From contig JAVHVN010000132.1 in the NCBI GenBank assembly GCA_032160545.1, positions 1-44,146 on the forward strand: a DNA stretch of 44,146 nt, read 5' to 3'. The notes beneath the pieces are model-generated. The model saw only the letters and a program-made list of their open reading frames with translations. It did not search any database and was not told the origin of the DNA. The position numbers and the translations under genes were made by a program. The stretch is from DATGFB01 sp032160545 (GTDB lineage Bacteria; Actinomycetota; Actinomycetes; Mycobacteriales; Jatrophihabitantaceae). Shown here in pieces: positions 16,420 through 25,130 of the stretch (its first letter is position 1; each line of letters opens with the position of its first letter).

Positions 16420-16647
16420 TCATGACGTGCCGAGATCGGCGATCAGCTTCGCGAGTGCGGCGTCGAAGGTCATGTCGGCGGTGATGTAACTGGTTGCCCC
16501 GCCCGCGGACACCGTCCACGCCGGCGTGCCCCAACGGTACGGATCGACCGGGTCGGCGGGGACGATGCGGACGTCCAAGTACACGCTGCGCCGGTCAACA
16601 GCCTCGCGAGCCAACGCTGCGATGTCGGCATCAGACAGAGTCACCAC
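16420..16647 (-). CDS. Small hypothetical protein
   Basis: Unrecognised 75-residue protein with a GTG start at 16647 (a second GTG at 16644). The sequence is compositionally normal and mostly acidic/hydrophobic: VTLSDADIAALAREAVDRRS, VYLDVRIVPADPVDPYRWG, FDAALAKLIADLG at the end. It has no signal peptide or membrane span. It is convergent with the SDR gene (28-base gap). It reads like a genuine small globular protein rather than an antisense shadow, since nothing is coded opposite it. Confidence 0.55.
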   Translation of the reverse strand: MVTLSDADIAALAREAVDRRSVYLDVRIVPADPVDPYRWGTPAWTVSAGGATSYITADMTFDAALAKLIADLGTS

Positions 16648-16754
16648 CCCATCTCACCACCAGTGGCCCGATTCTCGACCCGATGCGTCGGTGCGGACCC
16701 GGTGTTGCTGGTGGGCCGATGCCCCTGCCACTGGGTAGGTGTCCATTCCCGCTA

Positions 16755-16782
16755 GCAGGGCGGCGTTCGGCCGCCGGCCTGC
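16755..16782 (+). other. Hairpin in the leader of the flavoprotein gene
   Basis: GCAGG (16755-16759) pairs with CCTGC (16778-16782), and inside it GCGGC (16760-16764) pairs with GCCGC (16770-16774) around a GTTCG loop. It lies about 60 bases before the flavoprotein start. It may be a terminator for upstream transcription or a leader structure. The rest of 16648-16843 shows nothing recognisable. Confidence 0.35.
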
Positions 16783-16843
16783 TTAGCGTTTGGCGGGTCA
16801 CGACCGATGGTCCCGCCCGCCCCCTGTCGCAGGAGCCGAAGCG

Positions 16844-18289
16844 ATGTCCGCTACCGATACGTACGACATTCTCGTCATCGGCAGCGGAGAGGCGGGCAAG
16901 TACCTCGCGTGGACGATGGCAGGCGCGGGTCATCGCACGGCTGTGGTCGAACGGCAGCTGATCGGGGGGTCGTGCCCCACCATTGCCTGCCTGCCGAGCA
17001 AGAACATCATCCACTCGGCGAAGGTCCGGTCCTTCACCATGCGGGCCGCCGAGTTCGGAGTCGAGCTGGACTGGGCAGTGACCAGCATGAACGGCGTGCA
17101 GGCCAGGAAGCGGGCGATGGTCGACAGCCTCCGCCGGCTTCATCTGGACCGGTACGAGGCCAGTGGCGCCGAACTGATCATGGGCGAGGCGCGCTTCGTC
17201 GGCGAGAGAACGGTCGAGGTCCGTTCGGCGGACGGCGGAGAGCGCAGAGTCAGCGGCGAGAGGGTCTTCCTCAACCTCGGCACGCACGCCACGGTGCCGG
17301 ACGTGCCCGGGCTGGTTGCGGCTGAGCCGATGACCCACGTCGAGCTGCTGGACCTCGAGCGCCTGCCCGGGCATCTGGTCGTCCTCGGCGGCGGCTACGT
17401 CGGGCTGGAGCTCGCGCAGGCCATGCGCCGCTTCGGCGCGCAGGTCACCGTCATCGAGCAAGGAGCGCAGCTCGCCGGCCGCGAGGACCCGGATGTCGGC
17501 GAGGCGCTACTGCAACTCTTCCGTGACGAGGGCATCACGGTCCACCTCGAGACCGAGGTCCGCAGCGTCGAGGGACGATCCGGCACGCACGTCCGCATCG
17601 TCACGGCGGGACCTGACGGCGAGGCGATCGTGGACGGGACGGACCTGCTCGTCGGCGTCGGCCGTACCCCCAACACCAGCGGCATCGGGCTCGAGCGGGC
17701 CGGCGTGAAGCTCACCGAGACGGGCTACGTGGCGGTGGACGATCGCCTCGCCACCTCGGCGGCCAACGTGTGGGCAATGGGCGAGTGCGCCGGCAGTCCG
17801 CAGTTCACGCACGTGGCCTTCGACGACTTCAGGGTCGTGCACGACAACCTGAGCGGGGGCAGGAGCACGACCACAGACCGCCTCGTGCCGTACTGCATGT
17901 TCACCGACCCCGAGCTCGCACGGGTCGGCTGCAACGAGTCCGAGGCGCGGCGCCGCGGCATCGGCTACCGCGTGCTCACCCAGCCGATGGCCGCAGTCCT
18001 GCGGACGCGGACACTGTCCGAGCCGCGCGGGTTCATGAAGATGCTGATCGCCGCCGACAGCGACGAGATTCTCGGCTTCACGGTGTTCGGGGTGGAGGCC
18101 GGCGAGCTGATGGCTGCCGTCCAGACCGCGATGATCGGCGGCGTCCCGTACACCGCACTGCAGAAGGCGATCTACGCCCATCCCACCGCGGCCGAAGGAC
18201 TCACCTTCTTGCTGAGGACAGCCCCCCAGCTGCACCACCAGCCGGGACGCCGGGCCGCACCGGTGCCGGCGGCCCGGGCGACCGGGTGA
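16844..18289 (+). CDS. FAD-dependent pyridine nucleotide-disulfide oxidoreductase
   Basis: Class I flavoprotein disulfide reductase of 481 residues (dihydrolipoamide dehydrogenase/mercuric reductase-like). Seen: FAD-binding DILVIGSGEAGKYLAW near the start, the redox disulfide in GGSCPTIACLPSKN (Cys44 and Cys49, C-x4-C), an NAD(P)-binding VVLGGGYVGLELAQAMRRFG, a second FAD motif ending VWAMGECAG, and the C-terminal dimer domain with the catalytic His-Glu pair in AHPTAAEGL (His446, Glu451). All catalytic elements are present. The partner thiol substrate is not evident; no E2/lipoyl gene is adjacent. ATG at 16844 with AGGAG upstream. Ends at a hairpin shared with the convergent MFS gene. Confidence 0.92.
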   Translation: MSATDTYDILVIGSGEAGKYLAWTMAGAGHRTAVVERQLIGGSCPTIACLPSKNIIHSAKVRSFTMRAAEFGVELDWAVTSMNGVQARKRAMVDSLRRLHLDRYEASGAELIMGEARFVGERTVEVRSADGGERRVSGERVFLNLGTHATVPDVPGLVAAEPMTHVELLDLERLPGHLVVLGGGYVGLELAQAMRRFGAQVTVIEQGAQLAGREDPDVGEALLQLFRDEGITVHLETEVRSVEGRSGTHVRIVTAGPDGEAIVDGTDLLVGVGRTPNTSGIGLERAGVKLTETGYVAVDDRLATSAANVWAMGECAGSPQFTHVAFDDFRVVHDNLSGGRSTTTDRLVPYCMFTDPELARVGCNESEARRRGIGYRVLTQPMAAVLRTRTLSEPRGFMKMLIAADSDEILGFTVFGVEAGELMAAVQTAMIGGVPYTALQKAIYAHPTAAEGLTFLLRTAPQLHHQPGRRAAPVPAARATG

Positions 18290-18312
18290 CCGGGGGAGCG
18301 CGAGTGGTTCGG

Positions 18313-18356
18313 GCCTGACGGCCGCGCAGCATCCCGCGGCGGCCGAGCCGTCAGGC
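18313..18356. terminator. Bidirectional hairpin terminator
   Basis: GCCTGACGGC (18313-18322) and GCCGTCAGGC (18347-18356) are perfect 10-bp arms, with a further GC-rich pairing (GCCGCG/CGCGGC) inside the loop. It lies between the convergent flavoprotein and MFS genes and its right arm overlaps the MFS stop. Confidence 0.6.
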
Positions 18357-19700
18357 GGCGCGGAGGCGGCGCTGGGTCAGCGGGTTCGTCTCGCCGACGA
18401 CCAGCGTCAGAGCGACCGCGAGCACGAACCCTGCGGCGGAGGCGGCCAGGCCGGCCGTCCCGCCGAGTGCGGAGCCGATCACGGCGGCACCGGTAGCGCC
18501 GCAGCCGAACGCGACGTCGGTGGCGAGCCGGTATGCACACACGGCGGCCTCGCGATCCTCGGCGAGGTCGCTCACCATCGCCGGTGGGACGACCCAGATG
18601 GCAGCCTGTGACGGCCCCATCAGCACGCACAGCACGATGAGGGCGAGCGGCGCCTGCGCCACCGGCGACACCAGCAGGACGCCGATGCCGCTGATCGAGG
18701 CGATGATCAGAACCGGGGCGCGGCCGAACCGATCGGTCGCGCGTCCGGAGAGCTGCATCGAGATGACGTCCGCGACCGTGAGAGCACCGATCGCCACGCC
18801 GGTTGCAAGGGGGGACATGCCGAGCTGCATCGCGGCCAGCGGGATGAGCACCATCTGGATGCCGTCGCGCATCGCCTCGCCGAGGCCGCCGAGCGTCACC
18901 GCAGACCAGAGCCGGCCGCCGCGGACGCTGCGCAGGCGCGGCAGCGCGAACTCGGGCCGCAGCGGGCTGGGGTAACGGTGCATCGTCGTGCGCAGCAGTA
19001 CCGCGGTGAGGCAGCTGATCACACCGCAGCCGATGAACGCCAACTGCGCGCCGGGGCGACCCGACAGGGTGGCGAGCCAGCCGCCGAATGCGGGACCGAC
19101 GGCGATCCCGAGGAACCACGCGGCGTTGAACGCCCCGATCGCGTGGCCGCGGCGATGCGGCTCGCTGAGCCGGATGACGAGCTGCACTCCGAGGGTCATG
19201 AACACGGCGACGCCGATGCCCTCGAAGAGCCGGCCGGCCGCCATCATCCAGAGCGAGCGGCCGAAGCCGACCAGCAGGTTGCCGACGCCGTAGATCACGA
19301 GGGACGCGGAGAGGCCGAACCTGCCTTCCAGACGCGGGACGAACCGAGCCCCGACCAGGTCCATGCCGAACATCGTCACGGCCATGAGTGAGACGAGCAC
19401 GCCGGCCAGCACCGTGCCGGCACCGAGGGCATGCGCGACGCCGACGGCCTGTACATAGGTCATCCCGAACGTCACGCCCGAGATCGCGATCAATACGTAG
19501 AACCGCGCTCCGAGCGTTCCGCTCGGCGCGTCGACGAGTGGACGTGTTCGGGGGAGCGCGACGCCGTCGATCAGTGGGTCGACTTCGGTTCGGACGCCGT
19601 CAGCCGACGTGGTCGCCGCGGTCCACCCGCGACGACCACGTTCGGCGATGACGGCTTCGCTGCCTGTGAGGGACTCCTCTGCGGGCTCGGCCGAGGTCAC
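18351..19700 (-). CDS. Major facilitator superfamily transporter
   Basis: Integral membrane permease of about 449 residues with about 12 hydrophobic segments. MFS signatures: a GRLFEGIGVAVFMTLGVQLV region and the loop-2-like RFVPRLEGRFGLSASLVIYG; the second half repeats the pattern (LSGRATDRFGRAPVLIIASI). The substrate is unknown; by position it may export or import the compound handled by the neighbouring hydrolases. The frame is open far upstream; I chose a GTG at 19700, one base beyond the amidohydrolase stop, leaving about 65 polar residues before the first span. A later start is possible. Last gene of the minus-strand amide operon. Confidence 0.85.
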   Translation of the reverse strand: MTSAEPAEESLTGSEAVIAERGRRGWTAATTSADGVRTEVDPLIDGVALPRTRPLVDAPSGTLGARFYVLIAISGVTFGMTYVQAVGVAHALGAGTVLAGVLVSLMAVTMFGMDLVGARFVPRLEGRFGLSASLVIYGVGNLLVGFGRSLWMMAAGRLFEGIGVAVFMTLGVQLVIRLSEPHRRGHAIGAFNAAWFLGIAVGPAFGGWLATLSGRPGAQLAFIGCGVISCLTAVLLRTTMHRYPSPLRPEFALPRLRSVRGGRLWSAVTLGGLGEAMRDGIQMVLIPLAAMQLGMSPLATGVAIGALTVADVISMQLSGRATDRFGRAPVLIIASISGIGVLLVSPVAQAPLALIVLCVLMGPSQAAIWVVPPAMVSDLAEDREAAVCAYRLATDVAFGCGATGAAVIGSALGGTAGLAASAAGFVLAVALTLVVGETNPLTQRRLRAA

Positions 19701-19701
19701 G

Positions 19702-20595
19702 TCAGCCGTTGACGGCGACGTCCGCCTGCCCGGAGAGGATCTTGTACGTCTCGGGCCGGCGGTCACGGATGAGGAAGGAGCCCTGGTTCACGGTGGACGC
19801 CGTCGCGAGACCACCGGGGATGTCGATCTCTGCGAACACCAGGCCCACCCTGTCGATGCCGCTCGTCGCGACGACGTCGCCCATCGGGTCGACGATCTGG
19901 CTCAGGCCGAAGAAGTCGAGTCCGCCGAGGTCGCCGAGGAAGTTCGACGAGATGAACCAGCGGGCGTTCTCCGCCGCACGGACGCGGTCGTACAGCTTGT
20001 ACTGCCGCACCCAGAGGTTCTCATCACCCGAACCGTGACCGGCCATGCTGCACCAGGCAGTACCCATGACGAGGATCTCGGCGCCGGCAAGCGTGAGCTC
20101 GCGGCACGACTCCGGCCACATCTTGTCGTAGCAGATCAGCATGCCGATCTTGCCGATCGCCGTGTCGAACACCGGCCACTCCGACCCGGGGCGCCAGAAG
20201 ATCTGCTCGGTGATCCCGACGTGGACCTTGCGATAGGAACCGATATAACCCTCCGGTCCCGCGAGCACCAGCGTGTTGTAGAGGACGCCGGGCTGCGCGA
20301 CCGACTCGGTCAGCCCGAAGATCACGTAGATCTCGTGGCGCTGCGCTGCCGCGATCAGCTTCGCGACGTTCGCGCCATCGGGGACGGACTCGGCGGTGGC
20401 CTGTACCTCACGCAGCCGTTCCTCGGTACCGAACACGCTGACGTCCGGCGGGTAACCCTGCAGGCTGGTCTCCGGGAAGACGACCAGCGAAGCACCGGCG
20501 GCCTTCGCCTCCTCGATGTAGGACAGATGCAGCTCGACACTCTTGTCGACGTCGTACGTTCCGGGGAACGCGCACGTTGCGATGACTGTGGACAT
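19702..20595 (-). CDS. Nitrilase-superfamily carbon-nitrogen hydrolase
   Basis: Amidase/nitrilase-fold enzyme of 297 residues that hydrolyses a non-peptide C-N bond. The full catalytic triad is present: Glu42 (VVFPETSLQGYPP), Lys123 (YRKVHVG) and Cys155 (GMLICYDKMWPES). Start at 20595 is fixed by AGGAGGAG upstream. It follows the ABC substrate-binding gene by 32 bases, so it probably acts on the imported compound, releasing ammonia or an amine. Substrate unknown; candidates are short aliphatic amides, N-carbamoyl compounds or ureido compounds. Confidence 0.92.
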   Translation of the reverse strand: MSTVIATCAFPGTYDVDKSVELHLSYIEEAKAAGASLVVFPETSLQGYPPDVSVFGTEERLREVQATAESVPDGANVAKLIAAAQRHEIYVIFGLTESVAQPGVLYNTLVLAGPEGYIGSYRKVHVGITEQIFWRPGSEWPVFDTAIGKIGMLICYDKMWPESCRELTLAGAEILVMGTAWCSMAGHGSGDENLWVRQYKLYDRVRAAENARWFISSNFLGDLGGLDFFGLSQIVDPMGDVVATSGIDRVGLVFAEIDIPGGLATASTVNQGSFLIRDRRPETYKILSGQADVAVNG

Positions 20596-20627
20596 CCGGG
20601 TGACTCCTCCTGTTGGTTGTGGCGGAA

Positions 20628-22244
20628 CTAGCTGACCGTGAGCTTGGTGAGGTCGACCCACACCGCTCGTGGTTGGACGAAGCCGTGCACGGACGGCGCA
20701 AGCACGCGCGGGTTGTTGTCGCTGACGACCACCAGCCACGGCATGTCCCTCATCAACTGCGCGTTGAGCGCTTGGAACGCTGCCGCCTGCTTGGCGGGAT
20801 CGAAGGTGCTGTACGCACGCTTCAACAACGAGTCGACGACCGGGTCCTTGAGATGGCCGACGTTGAACAGCGAGTCGGACTGGAAGTAGACCGCCCAGCC
20901 GTCCTGCGGAAGGAACCCGAGCGAGATGCAGACCGCGTCAGCGTTCGCGCTGACCTTGCCGGCGTAGTAGTCGCTCAGCAACGTCGACCACTCGAGCGGC
21001 ACGAGCTTGACCTTGACGCCCACCTGGGCGAGTTCGGCCTGCAAGAACTCGTTCATCGGGCCGGGGATCATGTTGCCGGACCCGCTCGTGGGGTACGCGA
21101 GCGTCATGGTGAACCCGTTCGGGTATCCCGCTTCGGTCAGAAGCTGCTTGGCCTTGGCCGGGTCGTTGGTGAGCGCGTCGTTCGCCTTCGAGTAGCCGAT
21201 GTCCGTCTGCGGGATGTACTGATCGGCCGCCACGCCCGTCCCCTTGAGCAGGTTCGTGACCATCGACTGGCGATTGATCGCGTAGTTGAGCGCAAGCCGG
21301 ACGCGCGCGTCCTTCAGCGGCCCCTTCGTCACATCGAAGATCCACGGCCACAGGTGCGAGTAGGGGTTCTCGAAGACCTTGAAGCCCGCGTCCTTGAGCG
21401 GCTGCACGTCGTCCGGGGTCGGGAACTCGGCCCAGTTGACATCACCGGAGCGCAGCGCCGCCACGCGGGCCGTCGCGTCCGGGATCGGTCGCAGGATGAC
21501 CTTGGCGACCTTCGGCGCACCGCCCCAGTAGTCGGGGTTGGGCACCATGGTCAGCGACTGCCCGGTGACCTTCGAGACCATCTTGAACGGGCCGGTGCCC
21601 ACCGGGTGGTCGGCGAAGGACTTGCCGTCCTTCTTGACCGCCGTCGGGCTCGGGAACACGAGGAACGGCAGGTCAGCGGTCAGGTACGCGTACGGCGTGT
21701 GTGTCGTGATCGAGAAGGTCATGTCGTCGACCTTCTTGTAGGACGCGATCGTCGTGTCGTAGAAGCCGAGCAGGCCGGCGTCGGCCTGGTCGTAGTACGG
21801 CGACTTCTTGTTCATCAGCCGGTCGAACCCGAACACTGCGGCGTCGGCGTTCCACGCGGTGCCGTCCTGGAACGTGACACCGGTTCGGAGCTTGAACGTC
21901 CAGGTCAGGTGGTCGGCGCTCACCGCCCACGACTCGGCGAGGTCAGGCTGGACGGCCGGGTTGGTGCTGCTGCTGGAGAGGTCGTACTTCGTCAGGCCGT
22001 CGTAGAGCTGGAAACCGACGAAACGCTCGCCCTCCCACCCCTCGCTCTCGAACCCGCCGGCGGTCGTGCCCGGCAGGTTGGCCGCGGTCATCGCGATGAC
22101 CAGAGTGCCGCCACTGCCCCCCGACGCGGACGATGTGGCACCGCTGCATGCGGCGAGGGTGGGCACGATGATGAGGACGGCGGCGGCAACATAGGCCCGC
22201 GCGCGGGTGGCTCGGTAGCCGGATCGTCGGTTCGGACGGCGCAT
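20628..22244 (-). CDS. ABC transporter substrate-binding lipoprotein (SBP family 5)
   Basis: Extracytoplasmic solute receptor of 538 residues, oligopeptide/dipeptide/nickel type. A lipoprotein signal peptide ends in PTLAACSG (Cys33 is the lipidated residue). Family 5 features: LVIAMTAANLPGT, PDLAESWAVSADHLTWTFKL, TGVTFQDGTAWNADAAVFGF, VGTGPFKMVSKVTG. Its ATG overlaps the stop of the ATPase gene by one base (TGATG). The ligand is not readable from sequence; family 5 receptors bind peptides, nickel chelates, opines and other small molecules, and the neighbouring hydrolases point to an amide. Confidence 0.93.
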   Translation of the reverse strand: MRRPNRRSGYRATRARAYVAAAVLIIVPTLAACSGATSSASGGSGGTLVIAMTAANLPGTTAGGFESEGWEGERFVGFQLYDGLTKYDLSSSSTNPAVQPDLAESWAVSADHLTWTFKLRTGVTFQDGTAWNADAAVFGFDRLMNKKSPYYDQADAGLLGFYDTTIASYKKVDDMTFSITTHTPYAYLTADLPFLVFPSPTAVKKDGKSFADHPVGTGPFKMVSKVTGQSLTMVPNPDYWGGAPKVAKVILRPIPDATARVAALRSGDVNWAEFPTPDDVQPLKDAGFKVFENPYSHLWPWIFDVTKGPLKDARVRLALNYAINRQSMVTNLLKGTGVAADQYIPQTDIGYSKANDALTNDPAKAKQLLTEAGYPNGFTMTLAYPTSGSGNMIPGPMNEFLQAELAQVGVKVKLVPLEWSTLLSDYYAGKVSANADAVCISLGFLPQDGWAVYFQSDSLFNVGHLKDPVVDSLLKRAYSTFDPAKQAAAFQALNAQLMRDMPWLVVVSDNNPRVLAPSVHGFVQPRAVWVDLTKLTVS

Positions 22245-23251
22245 CACGCAGTTCTCCGGGGGTTCGTCGGGACGGTGTCCTGGGCGGGTGTGACGCGCAG
22301 GCAGCGCGCGAGATGGCCGGCGGTGATCTCCACCGGCGCGTTGTCGTAGTCGGCGCATGCCGAGATCGCGTCCGGGCAGCGGGTGCGGAACGGGCACCCG
22401 GACGGCGGGTCCACGGGACTGGGCGGTTCTCCCTCCAGCGGTGCCACGTCGCCTGCTCCGGGGGCGGAGGCGAGCAGCGCACGGGTATACGGGTGAGCCG
22501 GTTCGGCGAGGATCGTGCCGACCGGGCCGGTCTCGACGACCCGGCCGAGGTACATGACCGCGACGCGATCGGAGAGGTGCCGGACTACTTCGAGGTCGTG
22601 CGATACGAAGATCACCGCGAGGTTGAGGCTCTGCTGCAGGTCGGAGATGAGATTGAGGATCTGCGCCTGCACGCTCTTGTCGAGGGCCGAGACCGCCTCG
22701 TCGCACACGATGAGGTCCGGGTTGGTCGCCAGTGCCCGCGCGATCGCGATGCGCTGGATCTGGCCGCCCGAAAGCTCGTGCGGGTAGCGCTGCGCGAAGG
22801 ACGCGTCGAGGCCGATCAGCTCGAACAGCTCCGCGACCCGCGCTCGAGTGGCCTCGCGGCCCCACCGGTTGGCGCGCAGGTTGAACGCGACGGACGCGCC
22901 GACGCGCAACCGAGGATTGAGTGACGTGCTCGGGTTCTGCGGCACGAGCTGAAACCGCCGGCGCATCCGGCGCAGCTGCGGCTCGCCCATCATGAGCAGG
23001 TCGTGACCGTCGAAGTAGACGCTGCCCGTGTCCGGCTTGTTCAGCCGCATGAGCAGGCGGACCAGGCTCGACTTCCCGCAGCCGGACTCGCCGACGATGC
23101 CGAGAATCTCGCCGCGTCCGACGGAGACGTCGACATCGTTGACCGCCTTCACGCCATTGCCGTACGTCTTGCTCACGCCGTACACGTTGAGCAGGTCGTC
23201 CGAACGCGGCACTCGCGCCGACTCGGCCTTCTTGATCGCCCGGACGTTCAT
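22244..23251 (-). CDS. ABC transporter ATP-binding protein, DppF/OppF type
   Basis: ATPase subunit of 335 residues. Walker A GESGCGKSS (54-62), signature LSGGQIQRIAIARAL, Walker B LIVCDEAVSALD, H-loop VIFVSHDLEV. The C-terminal oligopeptide/dipeptide extension carries the Cys-rich CPFRTRCPDAISAC segment, which often binds an Fe-S cluster in this subfamily. ATG at 23251 overlaps the preceding ATPase stop (ATGA). Pairs with the 23248-24255 ATPase to form the usual heterodimer. Confidence 0.93.
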   Translation of the reverse strand: MNVRAIKKAESARVPRSDDLLNVYGVSKTYGNGVKAVNDVDVSVGRGEILGIVGESGCGKSSLVRLLMRLNKPDTGSVYFDGHDLLMMGEPQLRRMRRRFQLVPQNPSTSLNPRLRVGASVAFNLRANRWGREATRARVAELFELIGLDASFAQRYPHELSGGQIQRIAIARALATNPDLIVCDEAVSALDKSVQAQILNLISDLQQSLNLAVIFVSHDLEVVRHLSDRVAVMYLGRVVETGPVGTILAEPAHPYTRALLASAPGAGDVAPLEGEPPSPVDPPSGCPFRTRCPDAISACADYDNAPVEITAGHLARCLRVTPAQDTVPTNPRRTA

Positions 23252-24255
23252 GCGGGCACCTTCACCCGGTTGCTGACTTCTACGCATGCCGCGGCGTGCC
23301 CGCTGTCTGCTCCGATGTGCAGCAGTTCGGGCTCCTGCGCGGTGCACTCCGGCCGGACCCTGGTGCAGCGCGGGGCGAAGCGGCAGCCGGTCAAGGTCGC
23401 GTCGGCCGGCGAGGGCGGCTGTCCTGGAATCGGCAACAGCTCCCCGCGCTTGCGGCCGCGGCCCGGCAACGCGGCGAGCAGCGCGGCGGTGTACGGGTGC
23501 GTCGGATCGTTCAGCACCTGGGCCGCCGGGCCGTGCTCGACGATCACCCCGGCGTACATCACGGCGACGTCGTCGGCGATCTCGCGCGCGACTCCGACGT
23601 CGTGGGTGATGAACAGCAGCGCGGTACCGAGCTCGTCCTGCAGGCTCTTGATCAGGCGCAGGATCTGCGCCTGAACCGTCACGTCGAGTGCGGTCGTCGG
23701 CTCGTCGGCGATGAGCACCGCGGGACGGCACGAGATGCCGATCGCGATCGCCACGCGCTGCTTCATGCCCCCGGACAGCTCGTGCGGCCAGGCCTTGCTG
23801 ACCCGGACCGGGTCGGGGATGCCTACCTGCGACAGCAGCTCGAGGGTCCGTTGCCGGCCCTCCGCCCGCGAGGCCACCATCTTGTGGACGCGCAGCACCT
23901 CGAGGATCTGCCTGCCGACCTTGCGGAACGGGTCGAGGGCGACGGACGGGTCCTGCGGGATCATCCCGACTCGCGAGCCGCGGTAGCGCGGCAGGTGCCG
24001 CTCGGGCAGCTCGAGCAGGTCGGTTCCGTCGAGGACGGCGCTGCCGCTCACGCGCATCGAGCGCGGCGTCAGGCGGAGCAGCGACCGAGCCGAGATCGAC
24101 TTGCCGCTGCCACTCTCGCCGAGCAGCACGGTTGTGCGGCCGGCACGCAGGTCGAAGTCGACGCCGCGCACGAGCGGCAAGCGGCTCTTGCCCTGGCACA
24201 GGACGGTGTTGAGTCCTCGGACGATGAGCGCGTCACCGTTCGCCACCGATGTCAT
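23248..24255 (-). CDS. ABC transporter ATP-binding protein, DppD/OppD type
   Basis: ATPase subunit of 335 residues. Walker A GESGSGKSI (46-54), signature LSGGMKQRVAIAIGI, Walker B VLIADEPTTALD, H-loop LLFITHDVGV, and a C-terminal extension with Cys residues (CRFAPRCTRVRPEC). Together with the DppF-type subunit it powers the importer. Its ATG overlaps the upstream permease stop by four bases, and its stop overlaps the next ATPase start. Confidence 0.93.
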   Translation of the reverse strand: MTSVANGDALIVRGLNTVLCQGKSRLPLVRGVDFDLRAGRTTVLLGESGSGKSISARSLLRLTPRSMRVSGSAVLDGTDLLELPERHLPRYRGSRVGMIPQDPSVALDPFRKVGRQILEVLRVHKMVASRAEGRQRTLELLSQVGIPDPVRVSKAWPHELSGGMKQRVAIAIGISCRPAVLIADEPTTALDVTVQAQILRLIKSLQDELGTALLFITHDVGVAREIADDVAVMYAGVIVEHGPAAQVLNDPTHPYTAALLAALPGRGRKRGELLPIPGQPPSPADATLTGCRFAPRCTRVRPECTAQEPELLHIGADSGHAAACVEVSNRVKVPA

Positions 24256-25130
24256 GACAGCTCCTTCCGGTCGACCTGCAGTTCCACGGCGAGGCGGTCG
24301 CCGGTGAGGTTGAAGATCAGCGACGACACGAGCACCGCGACGGCGGGCACGAGCGCGACGCCGGGGTTGGTGAAGAAGTAGTTGCGGCCGTCATTGAGCA
24401 TCAGGCCCCACTCGGCGTTCGGCGGCGTCGCGGCGAGGCCGAGGAAGCTGAGACCGGCGGCCTCGACTATCGACAGCCCGATCAGCGAGGTGCAGTAGAC
24501 GACGAGCGGTGCGACGACGTTCGGCAACACCTGGCGGGTCGCGATGCGGACGCGGGACGCACCGCTCGAGCGGGCGGACTCCATGAAGTCGTCGCCGCGA
24601 ACGGCGGCCACCGCGCTCTCGACAAGGCGCGCAACCGGCGGGACGAACACCACCGTCAGCGCGATCATCGCGTTGCGGATGCCGGGGCCGAGCGCGGCTC
24701 CGACGGCGATCGCGAGCAGGACGGTCGGGAAGGCGTAGAAGACGTCGAGGACCCGCATGACGAGCGCATTCAGCTTGCTGCCGGCCAGCCCGGCGAACAT
24801 TCCGAGCGCGGTGCCGATGACCGAGGAGATCCCCACCGGCACCAACCCGGTGAGCAATGAGGTCCGGGCGCCGTACAGCAGCCGGCTCAGGATGTCGCGT
24901 CCTTGCCCGTCCGTCCCGAGCAGGTGGCCCGGGGAGCCGATGCCGGCAAGCCGGTGCACCGGGTCGGCGGCGATCGGCGAGTGCGGAGCGAGCAACGGTC
25001 CGAAGACGGCCACCAGCACGAGCATCGCGAGCAGGCCGAGGACGACGTGGGTCGACGGCTGCAGGCGCCGTCGCCGGCTGACCCGCCGGCCGAGGCGCGC
25101 GGTGCCCAACGAACCAGAGATCGTGGTCAT
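24252..25130 (-). CDS. ABC transporter permease, DppC/OppC type
   Basis: Membrane permease of 292 residues with about six spans. An N-terminal OppC-type segment is followed by HLLGTDGQGRDILSRLLYGA, typical of DppC, and the EAA-loop region GASRVRIATRQVLPNVVAPL. Start at 25130 gives MTTISGSLGT; the ATGA junction with the upstream permease fixes it. Confidence 0.92.
   Translation of the reverse strand: MTTISGSLGTARLGRRVSRRRRLQPSTHVVLGLLAMLVLVAVFGPLLAPHSPIAADPVHRLAGIGSPGHLLGTDGQGRDILSRLLYGARTSLLTGLVPVGISSVIGTALGMFAGLAGSKLNALVMRVLDVFYAFPTVLLAIAVGAALGPGIRNAMIALTVVFVPPVARLVESAVAAVRGDDFMESARSSGASRVRIATRQVLPNVVAPLVVYCTSLIGLSIVEAAGLSFLGLAATPPNAEWGLMLNDGRNYFFTNPGVALVPAVAVLVSSLIFNLTGDRLAVELQVDRKELS

Noticed and set aside
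20613..22349. Long plus-strand open frame (578 codons) opposite the ABC binding protein
   Set aside because: It is a shadow of a gene with an intact lipobox and family 5 motifs; the frame shows only Arg/Val/Gly-rich low-complexity sequence.
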